From: Ardenticatenaceae bacterium | Lineage (GTDB): Bacteria; Chloroflexota; Anaerolineae; Promineifilales; Promineifilaceae | DNA: 64,000 nucleotides | NCBI GenBank assembly: GCA_020634375.1 | Contig: JACKBX010000009.1 | Coordinates: 124,001 to 188,000 of the forward strand | Reading direction: 5' to 3' | Shown here: positions 34,587-43,320 of the stretch, piece by piece | How the letters are laid out: each line of letters opens with the position of its first letter | How positions within the stretch are numbered: position 1 is the stretch's first letter | The notes under the pieces: generated by a model | The model's database searches: none | What the model was told of the DNA's origin: nothing | Seen by the model: only the letters and a program-made list of their open reading frames with translations | Translations under genes and position numbers: made by a program

Positions 34587-34637
34587 AAAAAGAGTGTGCT
34601 TATGGTTTCCCTCCTGGCCATAAGCGCACTCTTTTTT
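34587..34637. terminator. Convergent bidirectional terminator
   Basis: An A-rich arm AAAAAGAGTGTGCTTATGG (34587-34605) pairs with CCATAAGCGCACTCTTTTT (34618-34636), one mismatch. T-runs in both directions end the glycosyltransferase (+) and alr (-). Confidence 0.92.
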
Positions 34638-34656
34638 TATGGTTGAATCCCATTTG

Positions 34657-35811
34657 TCAATTTACATAAACTCTGGAAATGCGCGTGTTAATGTTTGTCA
34701 AAATTTCGTAGGGAATGGTTCCAGCCCAATCTGCTAAATCTTCGCAAGTAATGGATGTACCATTTTCTGCTTCGCCAATTAAGATAACGGCATCCCCATT
34801 GTACGCACTGTCCCATTCAATATTGACCACAACTTGATCCATGCAAATGCGCCCCACTACCGGGTAACGCTTGCCGCGAATGATCACCTCGGCACGGCCG
34901 GACATGCTGCGGAAATAGCCGTCACCATACCCCACCGGCACAGTCACGGCCCGCACCATGTGGTCGCTCTGCCAGGTGGAGCCATAGCTAACGGGATGCC
35001 CCGGCTGGATCACTTTGAAGTAGACTACCTGTGATTTCCACGAAAGAGCAGGCTGCACGACAACCGTGCGCTGCACTTCATCGGAGGGATAGACGCCGTA
35101 GAGTAAAATGCCTGCCCGCACCATATCGAAATGACTTTCGGGCAACTGCAAGATGCCACCGGAATTTGCCATGTGGCGCAGCGGTGGCGGCGCAAAACCC
35201 CGCTTTTCGTAGAAGGAGAGAACCTGGTTGAAGCGTTGCAGTTGTAAGTGGGAATAGCTTAAATTGGCGGCGTCGCTGTTGGCAAAGTGGGAGTAGATGC
35301 CTTCGATGTGGCAGTGGGTGGCGTGTACGGCCGTTTCCAACAGCCCCTCCGCATTATAATAATGCACCCCAATCCTCTCCATCCCCGTGTCAATTTTCAG
35401 GTGAACGCGGGCCTGCACCCCCATTTGCGCCGCCGCCGCATCAATCTGTTGCAGCTTTTCAATGGATGAGGCCGTGAGGGTCAAATCATGTTGCAAAAAG
35501 AGGGGAATCTGATTGCCTAAAATACCGCCCAAAACCAAAATCGGCGTGGTAATGCCCGACTCGCGCAGCAAAATACCCTCTTCCAATACGGCCACACCCA
35601 AATAGGGCACTCCTAGTCGCTCCATATGCTGCGCTACCTCCACCAGCCCATGCCCATACGCATTCGCTTTGAGGATGGCCAGTACCTTTGCCGGGGTGAC
35701 GTGTTGCTGGATGGCATAATAGTTAGCCGTCAACCGCGCCCGGTCAATTTCGGCATAGGTTGGGCGCACAATGCCGCTGCTGCTAATGGTTGGTTCGTTC
35801 AAAAAAGCCAT
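34657..35811 (-). CDS. alr: Alanine racemase
   Basis: PLP enzyme making D-alanine for peptidoglycan. 384 residues from ATG 35811 (MAFLNEPTISSSG). The longer upstream frame has no family match. PLP lysine K48 in LAILKANAYGHG, then HLKIDTGMERIGV, HFANSD, RAGILLYGVYPS, SYGSTWQ, VPVGYGDGYFR, VVGRICMDQVVVNI and the final PYEILTNINTRISRVYV. All expected catalytic residues are present. No strong ribosome site was found before the start. Confidence 0.97.
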   Translation of the reverse strand: MAFLNEPTISSSGIVRPTYAEIDRARLTANYYAIQQHVTPAKVLAILKANAYGHGLVEVAQHMERLGVPYLGVAVLEEGILLRESGITTPILVLGGILGNQIPLFLQHDLTLTASSIEKLQQIDAAAAQMGVQARVHLKIDTGMERIGVHYYNAEGLLETAVHATHCHIEGIYSHFANSDAANLSYSHLQLQRFNQVLSFYEKRGFAPPPLRHMANSGGILQLPESHFDMVRAGILLYGVYPSDEVQRTVVVQPALSWKSQVVYFKVIQPGHPVSYGSTWQSDHMVRAVTVPVGYGDGYFRSMSGRAEVIIRGKRYPVVGRICMDQVVVNIEWDSAYNGDAVILIGEAENGTSITCEDLADWAGTIPYEILTNINTRISRVYVN

Positions 35812-35872
35812 GCGCCCATTGTAGCAACTTATGCCAATTTGAGTGTATTGAATATACGGCGATAGCATACAT

Positions 35873-35899
35873 AAAAGCCCCTGCCGTCAGGGGCTTTTT
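35873..35899. terminator. Terminator-like hairpin upstream of alr
   Basis: AAAAGCCCCTG / CAGGGGCTTTTTG with a 4-base loop. It points plus-strand but no plus-strand gene precedes it. Perhaps it was left behind when the IS element inserted 55 bp to the right, or it acts on antisense transcripts. Confidence 0.65.
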
Positions 35900-36015
35900 G
35901 CTTGACTATTGCTCTTTAGTTGGTTGTTCTATTTATGGATAGATATTACCATTGACCTTTCCCCGAAAAAGTGGACATAGCGAAAAGGCAGAGTACACTT
36001 TTTTCGGAGGAACAA

Positions 36016-36312
36016 ATGACAACCAAAAAACGAACCTATTCAGCAGAGTTCAAACAAGAAGCAGTGCGCTTGTGGGAAACAAGCGGCAAAAGTGCGATGG
36101 CAATCGAGCGCGAACTCGGCATCACGCATGGGCTGCTGAATAAATGGAAGCGCAAGCTCAAAGATGAAGGTGAAGCGGCTTTCCCCGGCCAAGGGCATCT
36201 GACGCCAGAACAAGAAAAGATACGGCAACTGGAACGAAAGTTAGCCATCGCTGAACAAGAACGAGACATTCTAAAAAAAGCAGTGGCCATCTTCAGCAAC
36301 CCAAAGTCATGA
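36016..36312 (+). CDS. IS3-family transposase OrfA
   Basis: 98 residues from ATG 36016, after TCGGAGG. Helix-turn-helix (KRTYSAEFKQEAVRLWETSG, then AIERELGITHGLLNKWKRKL) and a C-terminal leucine-zipper-like coil (EQEKIRQLERKLAIAEQERDI). A run of seven A at 36273-36279 in the coil is a likely -1 slippery site for an OrfAB fusion. The stop overlaps the OrfB ATG as ATGA. Confidence 0.93.
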   Translation: MTTKKRTYSAEFKQEAVRLWETSGKSAMAIERELGITHGLLNKWKRKLKDEGEAAFPGQGHLTPEQEKIRQLERKLAIAEQERDILKKAVAIFSNPKS

Positions 36313-37188
36313 GATACCAGTTTATCGAAGACCATCGGCAAGAATTCCGGGTCAGGCTTATGTGCCAGGTATTGGACGTCTCCTCAAGCGGCTATTATGC
36401 CTGGCGCAAACGGCCGTCCAGTGCGCGGGAGATGGCGAATAACACACTGCTCAAAGAGGTCAAGGCGGCTCACCAGGCCAGCAATGGGGTCTACGGCAGT
36501 CCGCGCATCTATCATGAAGTGAAAGGGAAAGTAAGTTGCAGCCAAAATCGTGTCGCTCGCCTGATGAAAAAGCATGGCATTGCCGCCAAGCAGAAGAGGC
36601 GATATAAACGCACCATCCAAGCAAACGGAGCGCATCCAGTGACCCCTAATCTGGTAGACAGGGATTTTTCGGCCACAGCACCCAATGAGAAGTGGGCCAC
36701 GGACATCACCTACATTCCCACGTTAGAAGGCTGGCTGTATCTGGCCGTCGTTTTGGATTTATTCTCGCGCCGCATTGTTGGCTGGGCGATGTCAGCACGG
36801 ATGACCAGTGAGCTCGTCGTGGATGCGTTGCACATGGCCATTCGGGAACGTACGTCAACCACCCCCTGGCTTGATTCACCACTCTGACCGAGGCAGCCAG
36901 TATACGGGCCTACTGTATCAACAACTGTTAAAGAGCCACCACTTTCAGGTGAGCATGAACGGCACAGGCAATTGTTACGACAATGCCCCAGCTGAGAGCT
37001 TTTTTGGCAGCTTGAAAACGGAACTGGTGCATCATATTTTCTACGAAACCCGTGCGCAGGCACGCACCGACATTTTCTTTTACATTGAAGCGTTCTACAA
37101 TAGGCAACGTCGCCATTCGACGCTGGGCTATGTCAGCCCGGCCGCTCATGAAGCGGCCTATTATCAACATCAGTTAGCCTTAACTTGA
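36309..37188 (+). pseudogene. IS3-family transposase OrfB (DDE integrase), single frameshift
   Basis: The first 192 codons run through SPRIYHEVKGKVSCSQNRVA, WATDITYIPTLEGWLY (first catalytic Asp) and VVLDLFSRRIVGWAMS. At the C-run near 36863 the frame breaks (five C; four would restore it), and the remainder continues in another frame with LIHHSDRGSQYTG (second Asp) and ENDAPAESFFGSLKTE-like residues, in fact CYDNAPAESFFGSLKTEL (catalytic Glu). One C too many inactivates it, unless this is a sequencing error. Confidence 0.9.
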
Positions 37189-37194
37189 TGTCCA

Positions 37195-37545
37195 CTAAAA
37201 TGGGGGAAGGTCAGTTCGTGATTGGTACGCTCGATTGGATGCAGCTACTGGAGTACGTGCAGTAAGCTCAATCACACTTCCATTGCACATTTCATACACA
37301 TTCCACCATGTCCATCCTATCGTGTCAATAGCCGGGCCTTCTCCCCATGATCCCATAGCACTTTCGATTTGCGCCCGCCATCGAATGGAATCCAATGTAA
37401 TATTGTATTTTCGAGCATTAGCCACCGAACCAGCAAAGGATTGACTGGCACAGCAACCTGCGAATGTTGTTTGGTAAAGAGTAACCATTGCCAGTAGCGT
37501 TAAAATAACCACTGTAATTTTCATAATCAAGTTTTTACGGAACAT
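37195..37545 (-). pseudogene. Small secreted protein, 3' end replaced by IS element
   Basis: From ATG 37545 (AGAAGGAG ribosome site) the protein has a signal peptide (MKITVVILTLLAMVTLYQTT), then a Cys pair (AGCCASQSF) and a short domain (YNITLDSIRWRAQIESAMGS, then GWTWWNVYEMCNGSVIEL). It reads into the IS end for five residues (DLPPF) and stops, so the native C-terminus is lost. Family not recognised. It overlaps the upstream gene by 11 bases and was presumably made and exported together with it. Confidence 0.65.
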
Positions 37546-38401
37546 GACGTTCTCCTTCTGCAGAATCAATTTCTTGGGCCAGCAAATTGGCAATTTCCTC
37601 AGGTAATTGATTTGCCCACTTGACCGTTTGGGTCTCGGTGCGCCCCAAAACGCTTTCTGAACCATCCTCTAATAGCAAAATAATTTCTCCTTGAAGCGGT
37701 TCTCCAGTTTCTCTATTAAAGTTCTCTTTAATTAGATGACCGATAGCAAATTGCCCATCTACCTCTTCCATTGAAATGGGAGCGTGCATTTCCCTGGCTG
37801 TGAACGTGATAACCAATTGACCGTCTACATTCGATTCTTCTTTACTTAAAAGGCTGGTTTGCAAAGCATTGAGGCTATATCCTTCATAAATCACAGGCGG
37901 GGCGCTTTCATATTTCATGTTCATAGCGAAAACTTGATATATACCTTCGCGAAATGTGGAGAACTGCACGGTATTTCCTTCCAAATCGCGCATAATGTTG
38001 ACCATTTGGGTAATGGAACCGGACTCGTCGAGCAAATACCAGGTATCAGCAAGGTAATCCTCCGGTATCGTTATCCCATTTGGTAATGTTCCATACTCTT
38101 TTTTAGCTTGATCATAAAAAGTAACGATATGCCACCATCCAGGCTTTTCGGAAAGAGATTGAAGCCAATGGGTAAGAAGTTGGTTTCGTTCTGCTGCTAC
38201 AACTTCATTCGTCAGGTTTGTTGATAGAGTGGGCTGGTTGTCAGGCGAGGCTATTTGGCTTGTTTGGGTCAGAGGGTTTTCAGATATATTGATGATGCTC
38301 TGTTCTGCTCGAACGTGCGCAAGAACGAGTGTTAATAGGATGAACAATGTGAGTAAAGTTACCCCAGAACCCAGTAAGATATATTGGGTTTTCTTTTGCA
38401 T
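37535..38401 (-). CDS. Membrane-anchored extracellular protein of unknown function
   Basis: 288 residues from ATG 38401, which has AAGGAG nine bases ahead; the frame continues upstream without support. One N-terminal helix (ILLGSGVTLLTLFILLTLVLAH) anchors a soluble domain with WLQSLSEKPGWWHIVTFYDQ, TWYLLDESGSITQMVNIMRD and IILLLEDGSESVLGRTETQT. Not recognised. Paired with the truncated secreted gene and lying just downstream of a LuxR-type regulator on the same strand. Confidence 0.7.
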   Translation of the reverse strand: MQKKTQYILLGSGVTLLTLFILLTLVLAHVRAEQSIINISENPLTQTSQIASPDNQPTLSTNLTNEVVAAERNQLLTHWLQSLSEKPGWWHIVTFYDQAKKEYGTLPNGITIPEDYLADTWYLLDESGSITQMVNIMRDLEGNTVQFSTFREGIYQVFAMNMKYESAPPVIYEGYSLNALQTSLLSKEESNVDGQLVITFTAREMHAPISMEEVDGQFAIGHLIKENFNRETGEPLQGEIILLLEDGSESVLGRTETQTVKWANQLPEEIANLLAQEIDSAEGERHVP

Positions 38402-38542
38402 TATCAAAACTCCTTGATTTTTTTGAGTTGTGTCAACACGGCAGTTATCGTAAAACATTTCCCCACAAAACACATCGGCGGATCAGGCAACCTTTTCTGC
38501 CCAATCCGCCGATAACATGGTAATTTATTGTTATGAGGATGG

Positions 38543-39178
38543 CTATTTCGAAATTAAGTTCAGCCTAATGGCTTGCACCACAGCCCCCACCCGCGATGTA
38601 ACCCCTAATTTAATGTAAATATTTTCCAGGTGAGAGCGCACCGTTCGGTCAGCTATATTCATCGTCTGCGCAATTTCTGCATTGGTTTTTTCTAATGCCA
38701 GCAGTTGCAAGATCTCTAGTTCCCGGTCTGTTACATCATTTCCCACGTTTGCTTGCTGAGGCTGCACAAGCCTGGGTAACAGGTCAATGCTCACCCAGGT
38801 TTGGCCCTGAGCGATTGCATCAATCGCTTCTAGTAGTTTGCCCGGTGTGTCACTTTTCAAGATGACACCATTGACCCCCTGTGCAACTAACTGCCGCAAA
38901 CTAGTTTCTTCAGTACTAGACAACATCACTAGTATTTTGCTAGTAGGGCACTGTTCTTTGATGTCATCCAGAATTTTTACCAAAGGTGAATCAGTCACAT
39001 TGGTAGAAAGGAGAAGGATGTCGGGGCAAAACTCCTCACAGTTTTGACGTAGTTCATGGCGATCAGTGACTTCCCCAACCAGTGTCATATCATCAGTCGT
39101 GGAAAGAAGGGTGCGAATAGCCGGATGCAATAAGCGATGTTGGTCAGCTAATAATACACGAATCAAGATTTCCTCCAT
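38543..39178 (-). CDS. NarL/LuxR-type response regulator with degenerate receiver
   Basis: 211 residues. Receiver-like N-terminus (IRVLLADQHRLLHPAIRTLL) and a LuxR helix-turn-helix at about 145-205 (LTDRELEILQ-like VTDRELEILQLLALEKTNAE, then IADRTVRSHLENIYIKLGV). At the place of the phosphoacceptor Asp the sequence is DILLLSTNVTD, Ser58, and the usual Asp-Asp pair reads ADQH. So it probably does not accept phosphate and may be controlled otherwise. It likely regulates the adjacent secreted-protein genes. Confidence 0.88.
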   Translation of the reverse strand: MEEILIRVLLADQHRLLHPAIRTLLSTTDDMTLVGEVTDRHELRQNCEEFCPDILLLSTNVTDSPLVKILDDIKEQCPTSKILVMLSSTEETSLRQLVAQGVNGVILKSDTPGKLLEAIDAIAQGQTWVSIDLLPRLVQPQQANVGNDVTDRELEILQLLALEKTNAEIAQTMNIADRTVRSHLENIYIKLGVTSRVGAVVQAIRLNLISK

Positions 39179-39335
39179 TGGCCTGGCATAGGCACATCAT
39201 TTCAATATTTGTAGATTGAATTATGAAACGATTGGTAAATGAATACCATTACCATATTTTCCCCCCTACCACTTGTCAAGAGAGCGTATGCTTAACGTAG
39301 ACAAATTTTCATGCGAGGCTGTTGCCTTTCGCCGC

Positions 39336-39364
39336 TTGCAATTGCCCTACCCAATCCGTACAAT
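39336..39364 (+). promoter_or_regulatory. Sigma-70-type promoter of the glycine riboswitch transcript
   Basis: TTGCAA (39336-39341) and TACAAT (39359-39364) are spaced by 17 bases, ending about 30 bp before the first aptamer. Position fits transcription of the riboswitch-gcvH-gcvP unit. Confidence 0.55.
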
Positions 39365-39394
39365 ACAGGTTGTCATACAATTACATAGTGGAAC

Positions 39395-39712
39395 ACGGCC
39401 GTTCGGGAGAGAATCTTCTTCAAAAACACACAGAAGAAACGGGTCGCCGAAGGGGCAAGGGAGATTATGATACTCCTGAAACTCTCAGGCAAAAGGACCG
39501 GGCGGACGCGCAACTCTGGAAAGTTTGTTACAGTAAACAGTGGGCAGTAAACAGTAGAAAGCTCATACCAGATATACTGATTATCGATTACTGATTACTC
39601 AAAACGGACACCGAAGGTGCAAAAAGCGGCGGCAAAACCACGCTTTGAATCTCTCAGGTTAATGACAGAGGACGCTGGCAAACAAACCCTTGTTTGCCAT
39701 GCGTCCTTTTTT
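39395..39712 (+). ncRNA. Tandem glycine riboswitch with repeat insertion in aptamer 2
   Basis: Aptamer 1 (about 39395-39512): CGGGAGAG, GGTCGCCGAAGGGGCAA, ACTCTCAGGCAAAAGGACCG. Aptamer 2 (about 39514-39671): CTCTGGAAAG, GACACCGAAGGTGCAAA, AATCTCTCAGG and the closing GACAGAGG. These are the conserved glycine-aptamer signatures, in their usual tandem order with a short linker. Between GTTTGT (39524) and ACGGAC (39604), which can pair as a peripheral stem, about 75 bp of CAGTAAT-type heptamer repeat is inserted. It controls gcvH-gcvP, glycine breakdown, through the terminator that follows. Confidence 0.93.
39670..39712 (+). terminator. Riboswitch expression-platform terminator
   Basis: GGACGCTGGCAAACA (39670-39684) pairs with TGTTTGCCATGCGTCC (39691-39706) followed by six T. 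The first bases overlap the end of aptamer 2, so glycine binding can prevent the stem and let transcription continue (an ON switch, as known for gcv leaders). Confidence 0.85.
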
Positions 39713-39714
39713 GT

Positions 39715-39790
39715 TGTTGGCGGCTGGTAGCTGGTAGCTAGTCAACAATCAGCAACCAACAACTCGTAACCAGCTACCAATAACCCTTTT
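39715..39790. repeat. GCTGGTA-type repeat, inverted pair, in the gcvH leader
   Basis: GGCTGGTAGCTGGTAGCTAG on one side and ACCAGCTACC on the other, period about 7 bp. Lies between the riboswitch terminator and the gcvH ribosome site (GGAGGC). Confidence 0.65.
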
Positions 39791-39809
39791 TACCCTGGAG
39801 GCAATTGAA

Positions 39810-40196
39810 ATGAGCAAGATTTTAGATGGATATCTGTACACCAAAGAAGATGAGTGGATTAAAGTGGAAGATGGCATTGGCACAGTGGGTATCACTGACC
39901 ACGCCCAAGACTCCCTCTCCGACATCGTGTACCTGGAACTGCCCAATGAGGGCGATTTCTTTGGCATTGGCGAAACCTTTGGTGTTGTCGAATCGGTGAA
40001 AGCGGCCGCCGATTTGTATATGCCCGTGTCTGGCGATGTAACGGCCGTCAACGAAGCCCTCATCGACACGCCCGAACAAGTCAACAGCGAACCCTACGAC
40101 GCCTGGATGATCAAAGTCAAACTCAGCGAGCTATCCGAATTAGACGATCTAATGGACGCCGCCGCCTACACCGCCTTTTGCGAAGAACGCGAGTGA
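39810..40196 (+). CDS. gcvH: Glycine cleavage system H protein
   Basis: Lipoyl carrier that shuttles the aminomethyl group between the P, T and L proteins. 128 residues; lipoyl lysine K64 in VVESVKAAADLYMP; GTVGITDHAQDSLSDIVYLE and NSEPYDAWMIKVK match the family. ATG 39810 follows GGAGGCAATTGAA. It is first after the glycine riboswitch, and gcvP follows 102 bp later across a repeat. No gcvT is in the window. Confidence 0.98.
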   Translation: MSKILDGYLYTKEDEWIKVEDGIGTVGITDHAQDSLSDIVYLELPNEGDFFGIGETFGVVESVKAAADLYMPVSGDVTAVNEALIDTPEQVNSEPYDAWMIKVKLSELSELDDLMDAAAYTAFCEERE

Positions 40197-40202
40197 ACAG
40201 GA

Positions 40203-40281
40203 ATCAGTATTCAGTATTCAGTAACCAGTAACCAGTCTGACTACTGACCACTGAATACTGAATACTGACCACTGATTACCA
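40203..40281. repeat. CAGTATT heptamer repeat, inverted pair, between gcvH and gcvP
   Basis: CAGTATTCAGTATTCAGTAA and the mirrored ACTGAATACTGAATACTG form a long hairpin around AACCAGTCTGACTACTG. It occupies nearly the whole gcvH-gcvP gap. Confidence 0.85.
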
Positions 40282-40298
40282 TCCCCCGGAGGATTCCC

Positions 40299-43253
40299 AT
40301 GACCCCAATTTCCCCCACTGCGAGCAGCAACGGCTCCAGTCAAATAAAGAACCGTGACTTATTAACCCCCACAGACCATTTTGTAGATCGGCACCTCGGC
40401 TCTACCGGCGCAAAGGTGCAAAAGATGCTTGATGCACTAGGTGTTCCCTCGCTAGATGCACTGATTGATGAAACCATTCCCGCCAACATACGCATGGGGC
40501 AGCCCTTGCAGCTAGAAACCCCGCGCAGCGAATCCGAAATCCTCACTGAACTACGCGCCATCGCTGCCCAAAACCAAACCTACCGCAGCTTCATCGGCAT
40601 GGGGTATTACGATTGCACCATGCCCCCCGTCGTCCTACGCAACATCTTTGAAAATCCTGGTTGGTATACACAGTACACCCCTTATCAGGCCGAAATTGCC
40701 CAGGGGCGGCTGGAAGCGCTGCTCAATTTCCAGACAATGATCAGCGACCTGACCGGCCTGGAAATTGCCAACGCTTCCCTATTAGATGAAGGCACGGCCG
40801 CAGCCGAAGCCATGACCCTTTGCGAACGCAATAAATCGCGCAAATCCAAAGCCACTGCCTTCTTCGTCTCCGACAAATGCCATCCGCAAACCATAGATGT
40901 GGTGCAAACCCGCGCCGAACCGCTGGGCATTGATGTGATTGTCGGCAACCACAACACCTTTGATTTCAGCACTCCGGTTTTTGGCGTGTTAGTACAATAC
41001 CCCGACACCGACGGCAACGTACTGGACTACGAAACCTTCATCGCCAAAGCACACGACAACGACGCCCTGGCCGTCGTCGCCACCGACTTGCTGGCGCTGA
41101 CTCTGTTGCGTACCCCCGGCGAATTTGGCGCGGACGTTGCCGTTGGCAACAGCCAGCGTTTTGGCGTGCCAATGGGATACGGCGGGCCGCACGCCGCTTT
41201 TATGTCTACTCGTGAGAAATTCATGCGCACCATGCCCGGCCGTCTCATCGGCGTGTCGGTAGATTCGGCGGGCAAACCGGCGATGCGCCTTGCCTTGCAG
41301 ACCCGCGAGCAGCACATTCGCCGCGAACGGGCCACGAGCAATATTTGCACGGCGCAAGTTCTGCTGGCAATCATCGCCTCCATGTATGCCGTCTATCACG
41401 GCCCGGATGGGCTGAAGCGCATCGCCCAGCGCGTGCATTTGCTGACGCTGACGCTGGGTAAAGGGCTGCAAGCATTAGGTTACACGCTGAACGACGCGCC
41501 GGTTTTCGACACCTTGAAAATCAGTGACGGGCCGCTTTCGCAGGAAGAAATCCGCGCAGCGGCGCTGGCGCATGAGGTGAATTTGCGCTACTTTGCCGAT
41601 GGCGCGGTGGGCATTTCGCTGGATGAGATTACGCTGGTGAAGGATTTACAGACGCTGTTTGCCATCTTTGGCGCGGCGGAGGGGCAGTTGGATGTGGCCG
41701 CGTTGGCGGACAGCGTGACATTGGGTTATGAGCAGACGCACGGCCGTACCAGCGCCTATCTCACTCATCCCGTCTTCAACAGCTACCACTCGGAAACAGA
41801 AATGATGCGCTACATTGTGCGCCTGCAATCCCGCGACCTCTCGCTGACGCACTCCATGATTCCGCTGGGGTCTTGCACGATGAAGCTGAATGCCACCGCG
41901 GAAATGCTGCCAGTGATGTGGCCGAAGTTTGGTTCATTGCATCCCTTTGTGCCGCGTGAGCAGGCCGCCGGGTACACGATTTTGTTTGAACGGCTGGAAA
42001 AATGGTTGGCGGAGATTACGGGATTTACGGCCGTTTCCCTACAACCCAACTCCGGCGCACAAGGCGAATACACCGGCATGCAAGTCATCCGCGCCTATCA
42101 CAAGTCGCGGGGCGAAGGCCACCGCAACATCTGCCTCATTCCCAGTTCGGCGCACGGCACAAACCCGGCCAGCGCCGCGCTGGCGGGCATGAAAGTGGTC
42201 GTCGTGGCCTGTGATGATGGCGGCAACATTGATGTGGCCGATTTACGCGCCAAAGTGGAAAAGCACAGCGACAATCTGGCGGCGATTATGGTCACATATC
42301 CATCCACGCACGGTGTCTTTGAAGAGGCCATCGAGGAGATTTGCGCTATCGTGCATGAGCATGGCGGGCAGGTGTACATGGATGGCGCGAACATGAACGC
42401 GCAGGTGGGGCTGACCCGCCCCGGAGACATGGGCGCGGATGTGGTGCATCTGAATTTGCACAAGACGTTTGCCATCCCGCACGGTGGCGGCGGCCCCGGC
42501 GTTGGCCCGATTGGTGTGGCGGCGCACATCGCGCCCTTCTTGCCCGGTCATGTGGTGGTGGATGGCGTCGGCGGTGAGCAGGCGATTGGCGCGGTCTCTT
42601 CTGCGCCCTGGGGCAGCGCCAGTGTGTTGCCCATCTCCTACGCCTACATCGCCATGATGGGTGCGGAAGGATTGGCGCAGGCGACGAAGATGGCGATTTT
42701 GAATGCGAATTACATCGCTCATCGCCTCGACGCGCATTTTCCGGTGCTGTACAAGGGCAAGAACGGCCGTGTCGCTCACGAATGTATTATCGATTTACGG
42801 CCGCTCAAGGAGTTTGCCCCGGTGGATGACGTTGCCAAGCGGCTGATGGATTTCGGCTTCCACGCGCCGACGATGAGTTTCCCCGTACCCGGCACGCTGA
42901 TGATTGAGCCGACGGAAAGCGAGTCGCTGGAAGAGTTGGAACGCTTTATCGAGGCGATGATCTTCATCCGCCAGGAAATTGCGATGATTGAACAGGGGGA
43001 TTGCGACCCGCAAAATAACGCCCTGCACAATGCGCCGCATACGGCGGAGGTGGTGAGTGGGGATGTGTGGGAACGGCCGTACTCTCGTGAACGCGCCGCC
43101 TATCCATTGCCCTGGGTGCGGGCGCATAAATTCTGGCCGGCCGTCGGCCGCATTGACAATGTGTACGGCGACCGCAATCTCTTCTGTACCTGTGTGCCCG
43201 TAGAGGCGTATAGTGAAGATGTGGGGCTGGAGTTGGAACTGCCAGCGGTGTGA
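40299..43253 (+). CDS. gcvP: Glycine dehydrogenase (decarboxylating), P protein, single chain
   Basis: PLP enzyme decarboxylating glycine and loading the aminomethyl group on GcvH. 984 residues, the fused full-length form (both halves): FVDRHLGSTGAKVQKML, SFIGMGYYDCTMPPVVLRN, YGGPHAAFMSTREKFMR, then LGSCTMKLNATAEMLP, QPNSGAQGEYTGM and the PLP lysine K722 in LHKTFAIPHGGGGPG. GGAGGATTCCC precedes ATG 40299. A terminator follows. Confidence 0.98.
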   Translation: MTPISPTASSNGSSQIKNRDLLTPTDHFVDRHLGSTGAKVQKMLDALGVPSLDALIDETIPANIRMGQPLQLETPRSESEILTELRAIAAQNQTYRSFIGMGYYDCTMPPVVLRNIFENPGWYTQYTPYQAEIAQGRLEALLNFQTMISDLTGLEIANASLLDEGTAAAEAMTLCERNKSRKSKATAFFVSDKCHPQTIDVVQTRAEPLGIDVIVGNHNTFDFSTPVFGVLVQYPDTDGNVLDYETFIAKAHDNDALAVVATDLLALTLLRTPGEFGADVAVGNSQRFGVPMGYGGPHAAFMSTREKFMRTMPGRLIGVSVDSAGKPAMRLALQTREQHIRRERATSNICTAQVLLAIIASMYAVYHGPDGLKRIAQRVHLLTLTLGKGLQALGYTLNDAPVFDTLKISDGPLSQEEIRAAALAHEVNLRYFADGAVGISLDEITLVKDLQTLFAIFGAAEGQLDVAALADSVTLGYEQTHGRTSAYLTHPVFNSYHSETEMMRYIVRLQSRDLSLTHSMIPLGSCTMKLNATAEMLPVMWPKFGSLHPFVPREQAAGYTILFERLEKWLAEITGFTAVSLQPNSGAQGEYTGMQVIRAYHKSRGEGHRNICLIPSSAHGTNPASAALAGMKVVVVACDDGGNIDVADLRAKVEKHSDNLAAIMVTYPSTHGVFEEAIEEICAIVHEHGGQVYMDGANMNAQVGLTRPGDMGADVVHLNLHKTFAIPHGGGGPGVGPIGVAAHIAPFLPGHVVVDGVGGEQAIGAVSSAPWGSASVLPISYAYIAMMGAEGLAQATKMAILNANYIAHRLDAHFPVLYKGKNGRVAHECIIDLRPLKEFAPVDDVAKRLMDFGFHAPTMSFPVPGTLMIEPTESESLEELERFIEAMIFIRQEIAMIEQGDCDPQNNALHNAPHTAEVVSGDVWERPYSRERAAYPLPWVRAHKFWPAVGRIDNVYGDRNLFCTCVPVEAYSEDVGLELELPAV

Positions 43254-43280
43254 GCGGTTAGCTTTTAGCGATTAATTAGC

Positions 43281-43320
43281 AAAAAGCCCGGAGAGCAAAA
43301 TCGATCTCCGGGCTTTTTTT
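43281..43320. terminator. Convergent terminator of gcvP and tyrS
   Basis: AAAAAGCCCGGAGA (43281-43294) pairs with TCTCCGGGCTTTTT (43305-43318), with T- and A-runs on both sides, so it works in both directions. The last base overlaps the tyrS stop. Confidence 0.92.

Larger units (their letters stand above)
35954..37212 (+). mobile_element. IS3-family insertion sequence, copy B
   Basis: 1,259 bp with inverted ends GACCTTTCCCCGAAAAAGTGG and the matching CCACT-AAAATGGGGGAAGGTC. It carries OrfA and OrfB in the usual overlapping arrangement. Near-identical to copy A at 8908-10160. Its right end fused to, and truncated, a secreted-protein gene. No clear target-site duplication is seen. Confidence 0.93.

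Noticed and set aside
35950..37216. Target-site duplications of the IS3 copies
   Set aside because: The 3-bp flanks do not match at either copy, so no duplication is claimed.
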